NCBI RefSeq assembly: GCF_000520955.1
Contig: NZ_JACC01000036.1
Span: 1-64,000, forward strand
Source: Aquimarina pacifica
GTDB taxonomy: Bacteria > Bacteroidota > Bacteroidia > Flavobacteriales > Flavobacteriaceae
Direction of reading: 5' to 3'
DNA length: 64,000 nt
Part shown: piece by piece, positions 45,495 through 54,897 of the stretch
How positions within the stretch are numbered: the stretch's first letter is position 1
How the letters are laid out: each line of letters begins with the position of its first letter
Position numbers and translations under genes: made by a program
The notes under the pieces: generated by a model
What the model saw: only the letters and a program-made list of their open reading frames with translations
What the model was told of the DNA's origin: nothing
The model's database searches: none

Positions 45495-46448
45495 TTATTG
45501 TTTTTTTAAAAGTTCTTTTTTCAATGTAATAAAATCAACCCAATAAATATCATCCTCCCAATGAGAGCTCTCGCTATCGCCATCAATTAAACTACTTCTC
45601 GTAAAAAATAAGTATTTACCATCAGGAGAAACACTAGCTGCAGTTTCATATGATTTAGTGTTTATTTTGGGGCCTAAACTATAAGGTTTTGACCAAATTC
45701 CGTTATGATTAAAACTGATATATAAATCGGCATTTTCAAAAGCAGATACTGAATTTTTTTCGGCATCATATATTATATAACTTTCATCGGGTGCGATATA
45801 AGGGTTACTTATCCATTTTTTAGAATTAATTTCTTCCCCCATTTTTTTGATAGACTCATATTGACCATTTTGATTTATAGCGTAATAAATGTTTGCATCT
45901 GCATGAGTCTCGTAGTTCTTAATATATGTGAAATACAAATTACCATTTTCAGATGATGTTACACTAGGTATAAGTTTTCGAGAAAATGGTTTTCCGAAAA
46001 GCTTAGCAGAACTCCATTTTTTATCCCTTTTTTCACAATACCATTGATTTACATCTTGAGCTCTAGTTGTATCGTTAAGGTTACGTGTGCTTCCAAAATA
46101 GATTTTATCACCACTAGGGTTGATATGAGGCATATAATCCCATTCATAATCTGATGTAAAAGGAGCTATTTCTGGTTTAGACCATTTTAAACCTTTTAAT
46201 CTCATCATATAAATTTCAAAACTTTTTTTGTTTGTTTTTCTCGTAAAAAATAATTCGTTCATTTCGGAGTTAAAAGTGATTCCGAACTCTTTATTGTTTT
46301 TAGTGGAAATAATACCAGGCGCAAAAACTAATGGAGTATCTGTGGGTATTTTATTATCAAGCAAAGAAAGATTCGATTCGATAGTACTTTGGGGAGAAAT
46401 AAAAAATGCTAGTAAGTAAATTAATATAGATAATTTTGTATTAATCAT
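45495..46448 (-). CDS. TolB-like (PD40) beta-propeller secreted protein
   Basis: A 317-residue exported protein with a signal peptide (MINTKLSILIYLLAFFISPQS). It has PD40/WD40-like blades, e.g. SEMNELFFTRKTNKKSFEIYMM, INPSGDKIYFGSTRNLNDT, IAPDESYIIYDAEKN and VSPDGKYLFFTRSS. Such proteins bind ligands or scaffold envelope partners. The catalytic part is absent. Single gene. Confidence 0.8.
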   Translation of the reverse strand: MINTKLSILIYLLAFFISPQSTIESNLSLLDNKIPTDTPLVFAPGIISTKNNKEFGITFNSEMNELFFTRKTNKKSFEIYMMRLKGLKWSKPEIAPFTSDYEWDYMPHINPSGDKIYFGSTRNLNDTTRAQDVNQWYCEKRDKKWSSAKLFGKPFSRKLIPSVTSSENGNLYFTYIKNYETHADANIYYAINQNGQYESIKKMGEEINSKKWISNPYIAPDESYIIYDAEKNSVSAFENADLYISFNHNGIWSKPYSLGPKINTKSYETAASVSPDGKYLFFTRSSLIDGDSESSHWEDDIYWVDFITLKKELLKKQ

Positions 46449-46867
46449 TGGTATTGGTTTTTCTAAATAAGAAAGGTATCACAGTCGATAAGTGATAGGT
46501 TTTAGATTGGTGCTGACCTAAATATAAATATTTTACTTTAATATTCTCTCAAACGCTAAATTTTATATAAAAGTCCAAACAATAGGGTAGTTAGGATATT
46601 TCCAAACCATATTATGCTGTTGGATGTAGTTTTTGTTTTAAGGAAATACTTAATTACAGTCACCAATAATGGCATAATGCTTAAACGAAACATTATCTCT
46701 TCTGTAATTCTAGCCGAAAAATAGGCAAAAAAATGTAAACGTGTTGTTTAGAATTAGTTCTAGGATACTACTTTTATAAAGTAATATGCAAAATAAAAAA
46801 TACTACTCTAGAAGAACTGTGCTAGTACTTTTTGTTGAAGCTTTGATTCGCAGTAGTTTTATTAAAT
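46449..46867. other. Intergenic spacer
   Basis: About 420 bases without a supportable gene. A plus-strand open stretch near 46786-47070 runs antisense through the NTF2-like gene and is a shadow. Confidence 0.45.
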
Positions 46868-47239
46868 TCAATTGGATTTTCTTCCTAAGTGTTCGGTCAA
46901 TAACTTCCAATGGTTATCCTCTTTTATTAACACAGAAGTTCCGATTCCATTTCCAGAAACAGGTTTTTCGTTTACAATTCCCGTCCAAAAAAAGTCAAAT
47001 AAATAGACTGCAAAATTTTCTTCTTTCCTTAACCATCTTACATTATCGATTATATATTCTTCATTTTTAATTTTGATAAAATTGTTTTCAAATGCAGTCT
47101 TTACTTCATTTTTTCCAAAATGAACAGTTCCATTTGAAAATGTGACGCTTATAGATTTAGAAATTAAAGGTTCAATATTTTTCCAATTTTGTGTTCCCAA
47201 GGCAATTTCATAGGCTTTTATAAATTCTTCTGGCTTCAT
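46868..47239 (-). CDS. NTF2-like (SnoaL/DUF4440-type) protein
   Basis: A 123-residue cone-shaped alpha+beta fold protein: helical start (MKPEEFIKAYEIALGTQNW), KSISVTFSNGTVHFGKNEVKTAFENNF, and a beta-rich end (FAVYLFDFFWTG...DNHWKLLTEHLG). There is no signal. Members act as hydrolases, isomerases or ligand binders; the substrate cannot be read from sequence. It lies next to an IS110-type relic. Confidence 0.75.
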   Translation of the reverse strand: MKPEEFIKAYEIALGTQNWKNIEPLISKSISVTFSNGTVHFGKNEVKTAFENNFIKIKNEEYIIDNVRWLRKEENFAVYLFDFFWTGIVNEKPVSGNGIGTSVLIKEDNHWKLLTEHLGRKSN

Positions 47240-47399
47240 TTTTTTATCGAATTACAGGTAAAACGTCTCTTGTCTCTTGCATTTGCTCCCCAAAGGATGC
47301 AAATACAATATAGCAACAATGTTAAAAGCAGTATCCTAGGTTATTATAATAGAACTAATAGCATTGTATTTTGGGGAAACAAATGATACTACGAACTCA

Positions 47400-47745
47400 A
47401 AGTTATTTATTGGCATTGACGTATACAAGCGAAGCGGGAACATTTACGTTTCTACACATCTATTCGATGGTTGATCATTAACGATGTCTGCCAAGCTCGA
47501 GATCTTGAAATCTTATGTGCTAAAACATTTTTCTTGTTATGAAGTAGTACTGCTTATGAAGCTGGTGTTGTGATTATTATGTGCATCGTTGTTTTCAGAG
47601 TTATGGTTGGAATTCTTTAGTTGTGAATCCATTAGATATCCATAGTTAAAAAAGAGAAGTATAGAAGGATTGATAAGACAGATGCTTGTGACGACTCTAG
47701 AAGTCGATCGCATATAGGCTATTTAGCGGGTTATAAAATATTTAA
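47400..47745 (+). pseudogene. IS110-family transposase relic (three frames)
   Basis: Degraded transposase matches appear in successive frames. KLFIGIDVYKRSGNIYVST starts at 47400 (cf. GIDVHKRSW). SSTAYEAGVV follows. Then CDYYVHRCFQSYGWNSLVV and NPLDIH match the VVNPxDIP block, and finally YRRIDKTDACDDSRSR resembles KTDxVDSRKL. These are the N-terminal DEDD-nuclease hallmarks of IS110. At least two frameshifts, several stops and a missing C-terminal half show it is dead. It is not flanked by a recognisable partner end. Confidence 0.72.
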
Positions 47746-47787
47746 ATGTTGACAATCATGAAATACAAGGATAAGGATTGTCAACAT
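47746..47787. repeat. Perfect 12-bp inverted repeat at end of IS110 relic
   Basis: ATGTTGACAATC (47746-47757) and GATTGTCAACAT (47776-47787) pair perfectly around an 18-base loop, immediately after the transposase relic. It may be an insertion target or sub-terminal end (IS1111-type elements carry such repeats), or a transcriptional hairpin. Confidence 0.55.
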
Positions 47788-47881
47788 CTAAACACCACAA
47801 AATCAGTATTATGAGATAATTAAAATAAAAAAATTAAAGAACAGTGCTAGTGCTTTTTATTAGGCACTTTGAGAGCAACAG

Positions 47882-48481
47882 TTATTTCGGCATAAACCTT
47901 TGCGGTGCTTCTTTATCCATTTCAACACAGTCATTGTTATTAGCTTTTTTTATTTCTTGTTCAGTTTTTTGTTCAGGTATAATTTTATTTTTGATTTCAA
48001 GTTTGTTTTCAGCAAAAATGGATTCTTTAAATTCCTCCCAAGGTTTTCTTATTTTCCAACATTTTATTAAATAAGGAATTAGGAAAAGGATTTCAAATCG
48101 AAGATTCATGTTCCAAGTACCATCAACTAGATTGAAAAAAGGATAAACTATTATTACTCCAATACATACTATAATACCGATTGAAGCATCTATTAGGCCA
48201 AGTTTGATAGCTATATCTTTTTCTGTCCACATAGTATAAGCAGTAAAACCTTTAAATAAAATTATTGAACTAATGAATAATCCAAGCAATGAAAATCCGT
48301 CATATGTTTCCATTCCATAAATTGACCTTTCTGTCATAAATGTGAAATTAATTGGAGAGCCTATGATTTCCCAAATCATAAGAAATAAACCAGATGCTCC
48401 AAGAAACATAAAAATCCAAATAAAAAATGTCATCCACCAAGGAAGAAGTTTTCTACGTCTTAAAATAATTTGTTTTGTCAT
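47882..48481 (-). CDS. Hypothetical membrane protein, 199 aa
   Basis: No family was recognised. There are four hydrophobic segments (about 15-40, 62-80, 93-115, 130-142) after a basic N terminus (MTKQIILRRRKLLPWW) and a charged cytoplasmic tail (about 145-199). It is a standalone gene with long spacers on both sides. Accessory character (inference). Confidence 0.65.
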   Translation of the reverse strand: MTKQIILRRRKLLPWWMTFFIWIFMFLGASGLFLMIWEIIGSPINFTFMTERSIYGMETYDGFSLLGLFISSIILFKGFTAYTMWTEKDIAIKLGLIDASIGIIVCIGVIIVYPFFNLVDGTWNMNLRFEILFLIPYLIKCWKIRKPWEEFKESIFAENKLEIKNKIIPEQKTEQEIKKANNNDCVEMDKEAPQRFMPK

Positions 48482-48780
48482 TTATTTAATTTTTAAAGTT
48501 TTCTAACTAGTCTTAAATGACCTCTTCAAGCTATCTCAGTTTAGGAGGTCAGAAATATTCTAGTTTATATTCAAGTTTTTTTTAATGATGATATTTGTTC
48601 CTAACTTTATAAGTATATGTCGTAGCAGGGCAAAATGTTACATTGCTTTTCGATTTTTCTGTGTATAGTTGTTAACTTTTCTCTTAGGTAAGTCTTGAGT
48701 CTTGGTAAAAATACCATAACCTCTGGGTTAATTACGTAACTGCTATGATAACATATTATGGTGTTAACAAATCGTTTGTT

Positions 48781-49206
48781 TTACCATCTTTCCTCTAATT
48801 TTTCTAAATTCCTATCATAGAAGTATAAGAAGGCTTCGAGTCCGTCATTTTTTGTTTGTTCTGTGATTATACTACAGAAATCTTTATCATAATAATCATA
48901 TTCAATGAGTCCAAACCACTTTTTTTTCTTTCGAGTCATTGGTCTCTTATAACAAACATAAAATTCATAATTATCTAATTCTCCCACTATTGAAACCGAT
49001 ATTCCGGTTTCTTCATTATTTTCGATATTTAGAGAAGGAGAGTTATGAATATTTTCATCGTTAGCATTTAGTTGCTCCTCTAATAATTTTTCCCAAGGAA
49101 ACTCTTCAAACTTTTTAATAAACTCCTGTTTTGATAATAGTTTTTCATTTATCAATCCCGCTTTTAAAGGATGAGATTCAGAATATTTTAGTTTTGAATT
49201 CATCAT
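48781..49206 (-). CDS. Hypothetical protein, 141 aa
   Basis: The start was set at the ATG at 49206 (MMNSKLKYSESHP); the longer frame would use TTG. The protein is soluble, with EFPWEKLLEEQLN in the N-terminal half and a beta-rich second half (ETGISVSIVGELDNYEFYVCYKRP, WFGLIEYDYYDKDFCSI). This resembles small immunity-like or YwqG-type accessory proteins, but no family can be assigned. It stands alone 100 bp beyond the amidohydrolase gene's end. Confidence 0.65.
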   Translation of the reverse strand: MMNSKLKYSESHPLKAGLINEKLLSKQEFIKKFEEFPWEKLLEEQLNANDENIHNSPSLNIENNEETGISVSIVGELDNYEFYVCYKRPMTRKKKKWFGLIEYDYYDKDFCSIITEQTKNDGLEAFLYFYDRNLEKLEERW

Positions 49207-49308
49207 TGATAGATTTATGTTTACCAACAGTTTGCGTATAATTGGTTCCGAAAAAGAAGTCAGTCATTTTCTGTTATTGGCTAAGATAATTAATTGCTGT
49301 AGCTCTTT

Positions 49309-50622
49309 TTACTTGTTCGAATTTTCAACATCTAGCAATATTTCATTCAGTTTTTCTCTATCAAGCCACTTTCCTTTAATAAGAACACCTATGACGGTCT
49401 TTGTATTTCTAATATCAGTTAGAGGGTTTTTTTCTAATAAAACTAAATCGGCTAATTTTCCTTCAGAAACAGTTCCGCTTTGGGAGATTGTGTTTAGATA
49501 GCGTGCTGGATTTACCGTGGCTGTTTTTAGCGTTTCATAGGTTGAAAGTCCTGAATTGTGTATTAACTCTAATTCATGATGTAGAGAAAAACCAGGAAGA
49601 AATAAGCCATAAGTATCACTCCCGGCCATTAATGGTACTCCGTGTTTGTGTAGCAGTAAGGTAAACTCCATTTGCCATTTTAATTCTTTTTGGAGTCGGA
49701 TTAATGATTCTTTTTCTGTAAACCACGATTTTTTTCTAAAATTAATTTTGTCAGACCTCCAGTAATCCGAATAGTGTTTTGGGAGGTATTTGATATTTTT
49801 ATCGTTATTCAATATTTCTGATTTACCCTTATCAGCATATCTACCAATCATTTCAAATATTCCGAGAGTAGGAGAGACATAAACACCACTTGTTTTGATT
49901 TCTTTTGCTTTTTTTGTTAGAAACTGAATTGAGTTCCTCTCTTCTTTGGTAAAAATGTTCATAAATTCCTCTATATGAGCAATTGATTTCATTCTCAGAG
50001 AGTACTCTAAAGGTAATTCTCTTTGTCCATGTCCTACAACTTCAATTTTCTCTTGATAAGTAAGTTCTAGTAATTTTAAATAAATATCTTTGGGTAAATT
50101 ATCTGCAATTTTTAAATAATCGTACCCTCTTTTTTTATGGTACCTTACTAGGGTTTCAACAGAGTCTATATGACTAAAATGATTTTTTTTAAGATAAGGT
50201 CCCGTGGTGTAATAATGAGGAGATAGAATAGAATTGCTTTGAGCAATTTCTCTTATTTTTATATGGTCTTGACCATCATATTCTGCCATGTTTCTTGCTG
50301 AGGTTATTCCGTTTGCAATTAAAAGTTTGAACTCATTCTCAGTATTATTTTGTAGATGATAATGAGTTTCTACAAGCCCAGGAATTAAATATTTACCAGA
50401 AGCTTGAATTGTAAGATCTATTTTATCAGGTATTGTTTTAGAAGCGGGCTCAATCTTCACTATTTTACTATTGGCAATAATTACTCTTTGATTGACCATT
50501 ATGGTATCAATATTCATTGGTATTACATTTACATTTTCAAATGAAATTGTTTTAGTTTGGGCCCTAACGACAGAAGATAACATTAGAATAAATAGTAATA
50601 GATGATTTTTTAATGTTCGCAT
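49309..50622 (-). CDS. Secreted amidohydrolase (imidazolonepropionase-like)
   Basis: A 437-residue TIM-barrel amidohydrolase with a signal peptide (MRTLKNHLLLFILMLSSVVRAQ). The metal motif is LIPGLVETHYHLQNN (HxH). Others follow: a central VVGHGQRE, SIAHIEEF and the catalytic Asp in LMAGSDTYGL. The C-terminal PARYLN...LADLVLLEKNPL closes the composite beta domain. Members hydrolyse cyclic amides or peptides (prolidase-like) in the periplasm. The substrate is unknown. Confidence 0.88.
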   Translation of the reverse strand: MRTLKNHLLLFILMLSSVVRAQTKTISFENVNVIPMNIDTIMVNQRVIIANSKIVKIEPASKTIPDKIDLTIQASGKYLIPGLVETHYHLQNNTENEFKLLIANGITSARNMAEYDGQDHIKIREIAQSNSILSPHYYTTGPYLKKNHFSHIDSVETLVRYHKKRGYDYLKIADNLPKDIYLKLLELTYQEKIEVVGHGQRELPLEYSLRMKSIAHIEEFMNIFTKEERNSIQFLTKKAKEIKTSGVYVSPTLGIFEMIGRYADKGKSEILNNDKNIKYLPKHYSDYWRSDKINFRKKSWFTEKESLIRLQKELKWQMEFTLLLHKHGVPLMAGSDTYGLFLPGFSLHHELELIHNSGLSTYETLKTATVNPARYLNTISQSGTVSEGKLADLVLLEKNPLTDIRNTKTVIGVLIKGKWLDREKLNEILLDVENSNK

Positions 50623-50707
50623 TTTTTTGATTTAGTAATTTTATGCAAACGTACTTCTCAAAATAGTTTTTGTAGTTCGAAAATCGATACTCTTGAGAAA
50701 ATAGAAC

Positions 50708-51800
50708 TTATTTGTTTTTATATTCTTTTGGTGTTAGCCCAGTTTCTTTTTTAAAATTTGTGTAGAATGATGTTTTAGAGTTAAATCCGCATTCTAGACC
50801 CATGGAGAGTAAACTATAGTTATTAAACCTAGTGTCTTTCATCATTATTTGAACATCTCTTATTCGATAATAATTGATAAAGTCAGAAAAATTACCTGAT
50901 GAATTTTCTTTTATAATTTGAGAAAGGTATCCATTGCTAATTCCTAATTGTTGTGCAACACTATCTCTACTTAGATTTGGGTTATGATGTATTTTTTTTT
51001 CTTCAATTAGAAACATTAGTTTTTTAAAATGAGAACTTATAGCGTTTACAGAATCGATTGGTTTCTTTTTGTCTCTTTGAGTAATTTCTCTAATTTCATA
51101 TTGGTCATTAGACAATTTAAATTGATACATTCCTTTATAGGTTAACCAATAAATAAAAATAGAACTAAATGTCCATAAATAGGTTAATGGTAATTTTTCT
51201 AAAAATAGAAATCGATATAATTCTAATACAATCCCAAAGAATAGAATTAAAGAAAGAAAAACCAGAAGATATTTCAACCATTTTTTGTTTAAATTATTCT
51301 TTTTAGTTAGTGTGTATTTACAGGAGAGGGCAATCATATAAGTAGGAAAAATAATCGACAGAAAGCTAATTGTTTTATAGAATAGCGGTATGTAGTTTAA
51401 AACAATATCTGGTAAATTATACAGTTGAAAAGTCGTACTTAAAGACAAAAAGATATTAAGTGCGCTTAATATAACAAAAGGCAAATAAAAAAAAAATTAA
51501 ATGTTTTGTGTTATCCGAAGTACTATTTGATGATTTATAAAAGAAGATAAAAAATGTTGTTGGATATAAAAATTGCCAAAGAAATAAATCCAGAAAATTA
51601 ATTATCTTAGGATTGTAACCGATATCCCAAAACCAATTATTAATACCAACAACAGCGATAATTAGTAAGGTAAACCCTAAGTACTTATTGTTTTTACTTC
51701 TAAAAAATTTGGAAAATAGAATTACTAAGCTTAAAACTAAGCAATGAAATGTAGCTACAAGAGAAATTGTTTCTAAAATTGAAATATTGATTGATGACAA
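50708..51800 (-). pseudogene. Membrane-bound AraC-type regulator, frameshifted at a 10-A tract
   Basis: The N-terminal part (51800-51456, TTG start) is a membrane domain and shifts frame at a run of ten A (51487-51496). The C-terminal part (from 51484 to 50708) continues the membrane segments and ends in an AraC DNA-binding domain (NLSRDSVAQQLGISNGYLSQ, CGFNSKTSFYTNFKKETGLTPKEYK). With nine A the two frames fuse cleanly (IFFYLPFVILSALN). The protein would have about 363 residues and seven or so helices. Slippage (phase variation), a dead gene or a read error are all possible. Confidence 0.78.
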
Positions 51801-51982
51801 AAGTTTGGGTTATAGATTTAATTAGTTTTCAATACCGAGCTACAGCTCTATAGATATGAATCCGAGCAAGGCAAGTATACCTTAAGCAGTAGATTTATCT
51901 GCCTATTTTTATTTCTTATTCAATTTATAAAATCAAGCGCTATTGCAGAAAGAAAATGACCTTTTTGATCTAGCACTGCACT

Positions 51983-52432
51983 TTACTCTGATTGTTTAAT
52001 TATTTCAATCGTTTGTTTTTCCTCAATTGGCTTTTTAATTCGGATATTAATTTTTCTATAATTCCATTCTCCGTTTATTCTGTCAGCAGCTATGTCCATA
52101 GAAGCTTTTCTTTTACTTCCTTTAACACGGATAGATAAATCAACTGATTTATTATCATTAAAATAATGAACTTCCCCTTCTAAAATTGCCAAATTATCTA
52201 TTGGCTCTAATTCTCCTAATACATTAGTCACTTTTTTATTTAATTGCGCTTTTTTTATTGCATTTTCATAAAGTTCGGTATCTACGTATGCTTGAGCAAA
52301 GTGAGTCATATGTCCTCCCATTCCAGAAGAGAAAAACAAAACTATCGAGATCAAAATGAAACTTAAAAGCGGAAAAAACCACTTCCAATTCCGTTTCCAC
52401 CAACTTTTTTCTTCAATTATTTCGTTATTCAT
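51983..52432 (-). CDS. Coa1-like cytochrome oxidase assembly family protein
   Basis: A 149-residue membrane-anchored protein. After a short basic WWKRNWKW start there is one membrane segment (about 15-32), then a Tim21/Coa1-type beta domain: YVDTELYENAIKKAQLNKKV, LAILEGEVHYFNDNKSVDL, GSKRKASMDIAADRINGEW. This domain is found in Coa1 of mitochondria and small bacterial relatives; the role in bacteria is unproven. Single gene. Confidence 0.72.
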   Translation of the reverse strand: MNNEIIEEKSWWKRNWKWFFPLLSFILISIVLFFSSGMGGHMTHFAQAYVDTELYENAIKKAQLNKKVTNVLGELEPIDNLAILEGEVHYFNDNKSVDLSIRVKGSKRKASMDIAADRINGEWNYRKINIRIKKPIEEKQTIEIIKQSE

Positions 52433-52662
52433 ATGGCATTTTTAAAGTATGGATAATGTTCATTGTATAGTACGTTTACTTCTTGAAGGAGCATATGTAA
52501 TATATCGACAATGTATGTTTTTTTAATTCGAGTTCTTCAATAATTTGTTATGCCAATTGGGTGAATTTAATTTTTCTGATACAGTTAAGAGCATTTCTTG
52601 ATCTTCTTTTCCTAAATCTCCAAATTGAATTCCAAAAAACACTCTTGTTAGCCAAAGTGTTT

Positions 52663-53658
52663 TTATTCCACTTTAAACCGAACAATAACTTCATTATCCA
52701 AAACGACATTAGTTGACCAGATAAATTCGGCACCAGCGCCACTAAATTTTTCTATGAAGTTCATATATGCTTTTTTGTTTTTAACGCCTATTACTTCTTC
52801 TGTATAAGTTGTTGCATTTGGCCATTGGCTGTCATCAAAATCTGCCTTAAAGCTGTTTTCCGGAATTTTCCAATGTACACCATAAAAATTGGTTCCGTCA
52901 TCAACTCCATCGGTACTACAGTTTGCTGAAAGTCTTTTTTCTCCAACTTCGCTTAAACAACTTAAATCACTTATCGGTGCTGTGTAAAATGTCTGTGCTT
53001 TCCATTTGTTATTTGTAACTGTTCCGTCACTAAAACTTGCTATAAAACCGCCATCTCCCGGATGAAAGTTCTTACCTCTATTATTTTCAGATCCTAAACC
53101 TAGATTTTCTTCCCAATCGATTAGTTTTAAAGCAATTGTATAAGGTGTTTTTACTTTAAATTTCACAACGTTTGAGTTAAAACGTGTGAATGGAACCGGG
53201 TCAATTGCGATTAGTTTGCCATTAATATATAATTCAAAATAGTTGTCGGCAAAAATATAACCCGTAATAATCTCTCCGTCGGTATCAATTTCTGAAACAG
53301 GGACAGCATCTAAATCTACTTCAGATAGATTACTTGGGGTTGTACTGCTATTTTCGTTGTACAAGTCAAATGCCTTTGGTGCAGTATTGAAATTAGTAAT
53401 TCCGGGAACTGTCCAAATATTTCCATCAGTACTTTTAATTTCGCCAACAGCAGCAATTCTGCTGCCTTTCTGATTAGAACTTAGAAGACTTTCTATTTTT
53501 GTTTCTGCCAAGCCTTGGGTTATGCTTCCTGTTCCTTTATAGCTTTTTTGGGTATCCATAATTTCAGTTTTTGGATTGTCGGTTGATGATTTTGTTTTCT
53601 TTTCGTTGCAAGAAACTATGGCAAGCATTAGTAATATTACTAATATGTTGTCTTTCAT
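52663..53658 (-). CDS. Lipoprotein of unknown function, 331 aa
   Basis: The start was moved to the ATG at 53658 (MKDNILVILLMLAIVSC, a lipoprotein signal). Later blocks include GYIFADNYFELYINGKLIAIDP, VPFTRFNSNVVKFKV, the FHPGDGGFIASFSDGT stretch and a C-terminal WSTNVVLDNEVIVRFKV. Together they suggest a galactose-binding-like (jellyroll) domain similar to those next to glycoside hydrolases. No catalytic motif was seen. Secreted, lipid-anchored and monocistronic. Confidence 0.7.
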   Translation of the reverse strand: MKDNILVILLMLAIVSCNEKKTKSSTDNPKTEIMDTQKSYKGTGSITQGLAETKIESLLSSNQKGSRIAAVGEIKSTDGNIWTVPGITNFNTAPKAFDLYNENSSTTPSNLSEVDLDAVPVSEIDTDGEIITGYIFADNYFELYINGKLIAIDPVPFTRFNSNVVKFKVKTPYTIALKLIDWEENLGLGSENNRGKNFHPGDGGFIASFSDGTVTNNKWKAQTFYTAPISDLSCLSEVGEKRLSANCSTDGVDDGTNFYGVHWKIPENSFKADFDDSQWPNATTYTEEVIGVKNKKAYMNFIEKFSGAGAEFIWSTNVVLDNEVIVRFKVE

Positions 53659-53687
53659 AATGTGAGTTTTTAAATTACAGCTAACAG

Positions 53688-53833
53688 CTGGACTATGATT
53701 AGCACCGTGAAGAAATTTAGCAAATTTCAAGCTAGCACGAGTAAAAGCTTTAGTTGTGTTTTAGTTTGTAGTTAAAAATAAGAAAAAAAGCTTCTACGAA
53801 CATGTAAATCATTCGGCATTTCGGCTCACACGG
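53688..53833. repeat. Spacer repeat cluster (53.7-53.8 kb)
   Basis: The words GGACTATGATTAGCACCGTGA (53690-53710) and AAAGCTTCTACGAACATGTA with AATCATTCGGCATTTCGG (about 53787-53825) recur in changed form at 58.17 kb (GGCTATGGTTAGTGCGGGA) and 56.28 kb (AAAGCTTTTGCGATAATGTA). They form a small dispersed family of intergenic elements. Confidence 0.5.
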
Positions 53834-53877
53834 TAATCTGCATTAAAAATAGGTATTGTTGTGCGCATATTGTTTTT

Positions 53878-54747
53878 TTACCATCCTCCGATGCGTTGAC
53901 GTTCAGATTGCTGTTCTGGAGTGCTTTCAGGAGTAGAAGGCGGTAACTGTTTAGAGGATGTACCTTTAATTTCATGTTTATTGGTAGTTGTATGACTATA
54001 AGGAAACAAAGGTTTTGGAAATCCATTCGCCTTTCTACGCTCAAAATCCTTTTCTCTAAATTCATCAAATATATCTCCAGGTGGTAAGGGTCGATTTTTA
54101 TCCATATACCATATTAATAAGGAAAGTTCGTCTTTATATTGATGACTATTTGATAAATAGTCCTTTCCTATTTTATGAAAATAAATCATACTCGTAAATA
54201 AATAAAAAAATGTCTTAGGGCTTCTAATTGCTAATTTAGGAAAATAGGTTCCTCCGCCTTTAGAACCTTTTGTACTAATAGCAGACCACATAATTTTTTC
54301 AAAAGGCATTGTATTATTTGTTTTCCAAGCATAATCGGGAAATGTAATTACTCCATTCAATCTATCAAAAATATATTCTTTTTTTGGTCTTTTGTATTGA
54401 TAGACCAATATTCCTATGATTATAGTGCTAAATGTAAAAATCCAAACCCATGCATAAAATGGAGTTTCTTCTTCTACATTAAATAAAGGTAAAAGAAATG
54501 CAAGAAGAAGTAAGCCAGGAAATATTGGGTAAAACCAAGCTAATAATTTGTACTCACGTTCTATATTGAATATGAGGTAATTGTCATTGGCAATGATTAC
54601 ATTTTTTTTATCTACATTATTAAATGTAAGAGGCAGTGTAAATTTTCTAATCCCATCACTATAAATATAATTGAATGTTGAATTATATTTTTCAGGAATC
54701 TTAGTATAGTCTGTATCAGTAATAGTTCTTTTATAATTATGTTTCAT
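53878..54747 (-). CDS. Hypothetical membrane protein, 289 aa, proline-rich tail
   Basis: No family was recognised. The N-terminal domain (1-80: YKRTITDTDYTKIPEKYNST...) is followed by two membrane segments (about 72-90 and 97-118) and a cytoplasmic domain ending in a low-complexity tail LPPSTPESTPEQQSERQRI. This is similar in layout to large hypothetical proteins found in accessory regions. It ends close to spacer repeats. Confidence 0.65.
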   Translation of the reverse strand: MKHNYKRTITDTDYTKIPEKYNSTFNYIYSDGIRKFTLPLTFNNVDKKNVIIANDNYLIFNIEREYKLLAWFYPIFPGLLLLAFLLPLFNVEEETPFYAWVWIFTFSTIIIGILVYQYKRPKKEYIFDRLNGVITFPDYAWKTNNTMPFEKIMWSAISTKGSKGGGTYFPKLAIRSPKTFFYLFTSMIYFHKIGKDYLSNSHQYKDELSLLIWYMDKNRPLPPGDIFDEFREKDFERRKANGFPKPLFPYSHTTTNKHEIKGTSSKQLPPSTPESTPEQQSERQRIGGW

Positions 54748-54897
54748 TATAAAGTTTTTCTTTTCATCAGCTTTATTAATGTTATATTTCTTTTATTGAA
54801 TGCGTTTTCTTGAATACATATGAATGTTTGAGTATTGTATATAAGGTTTAGAATAAGCGGTTTTTTAATGTAGCTTTTACATTGTTGTTTGTTCATT

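Noticed and set aside
46786..47070. Plus-strand 94-residue frame
   Set aside because: It is a shadow of the NTF2-like gene on the other strand.
52548..52742. Minus-strand 64-residue frame after the 331-aa lipoprotein
   Set aside because: It overlaps the end of the lipoprotein gene in another frame and has no family character.
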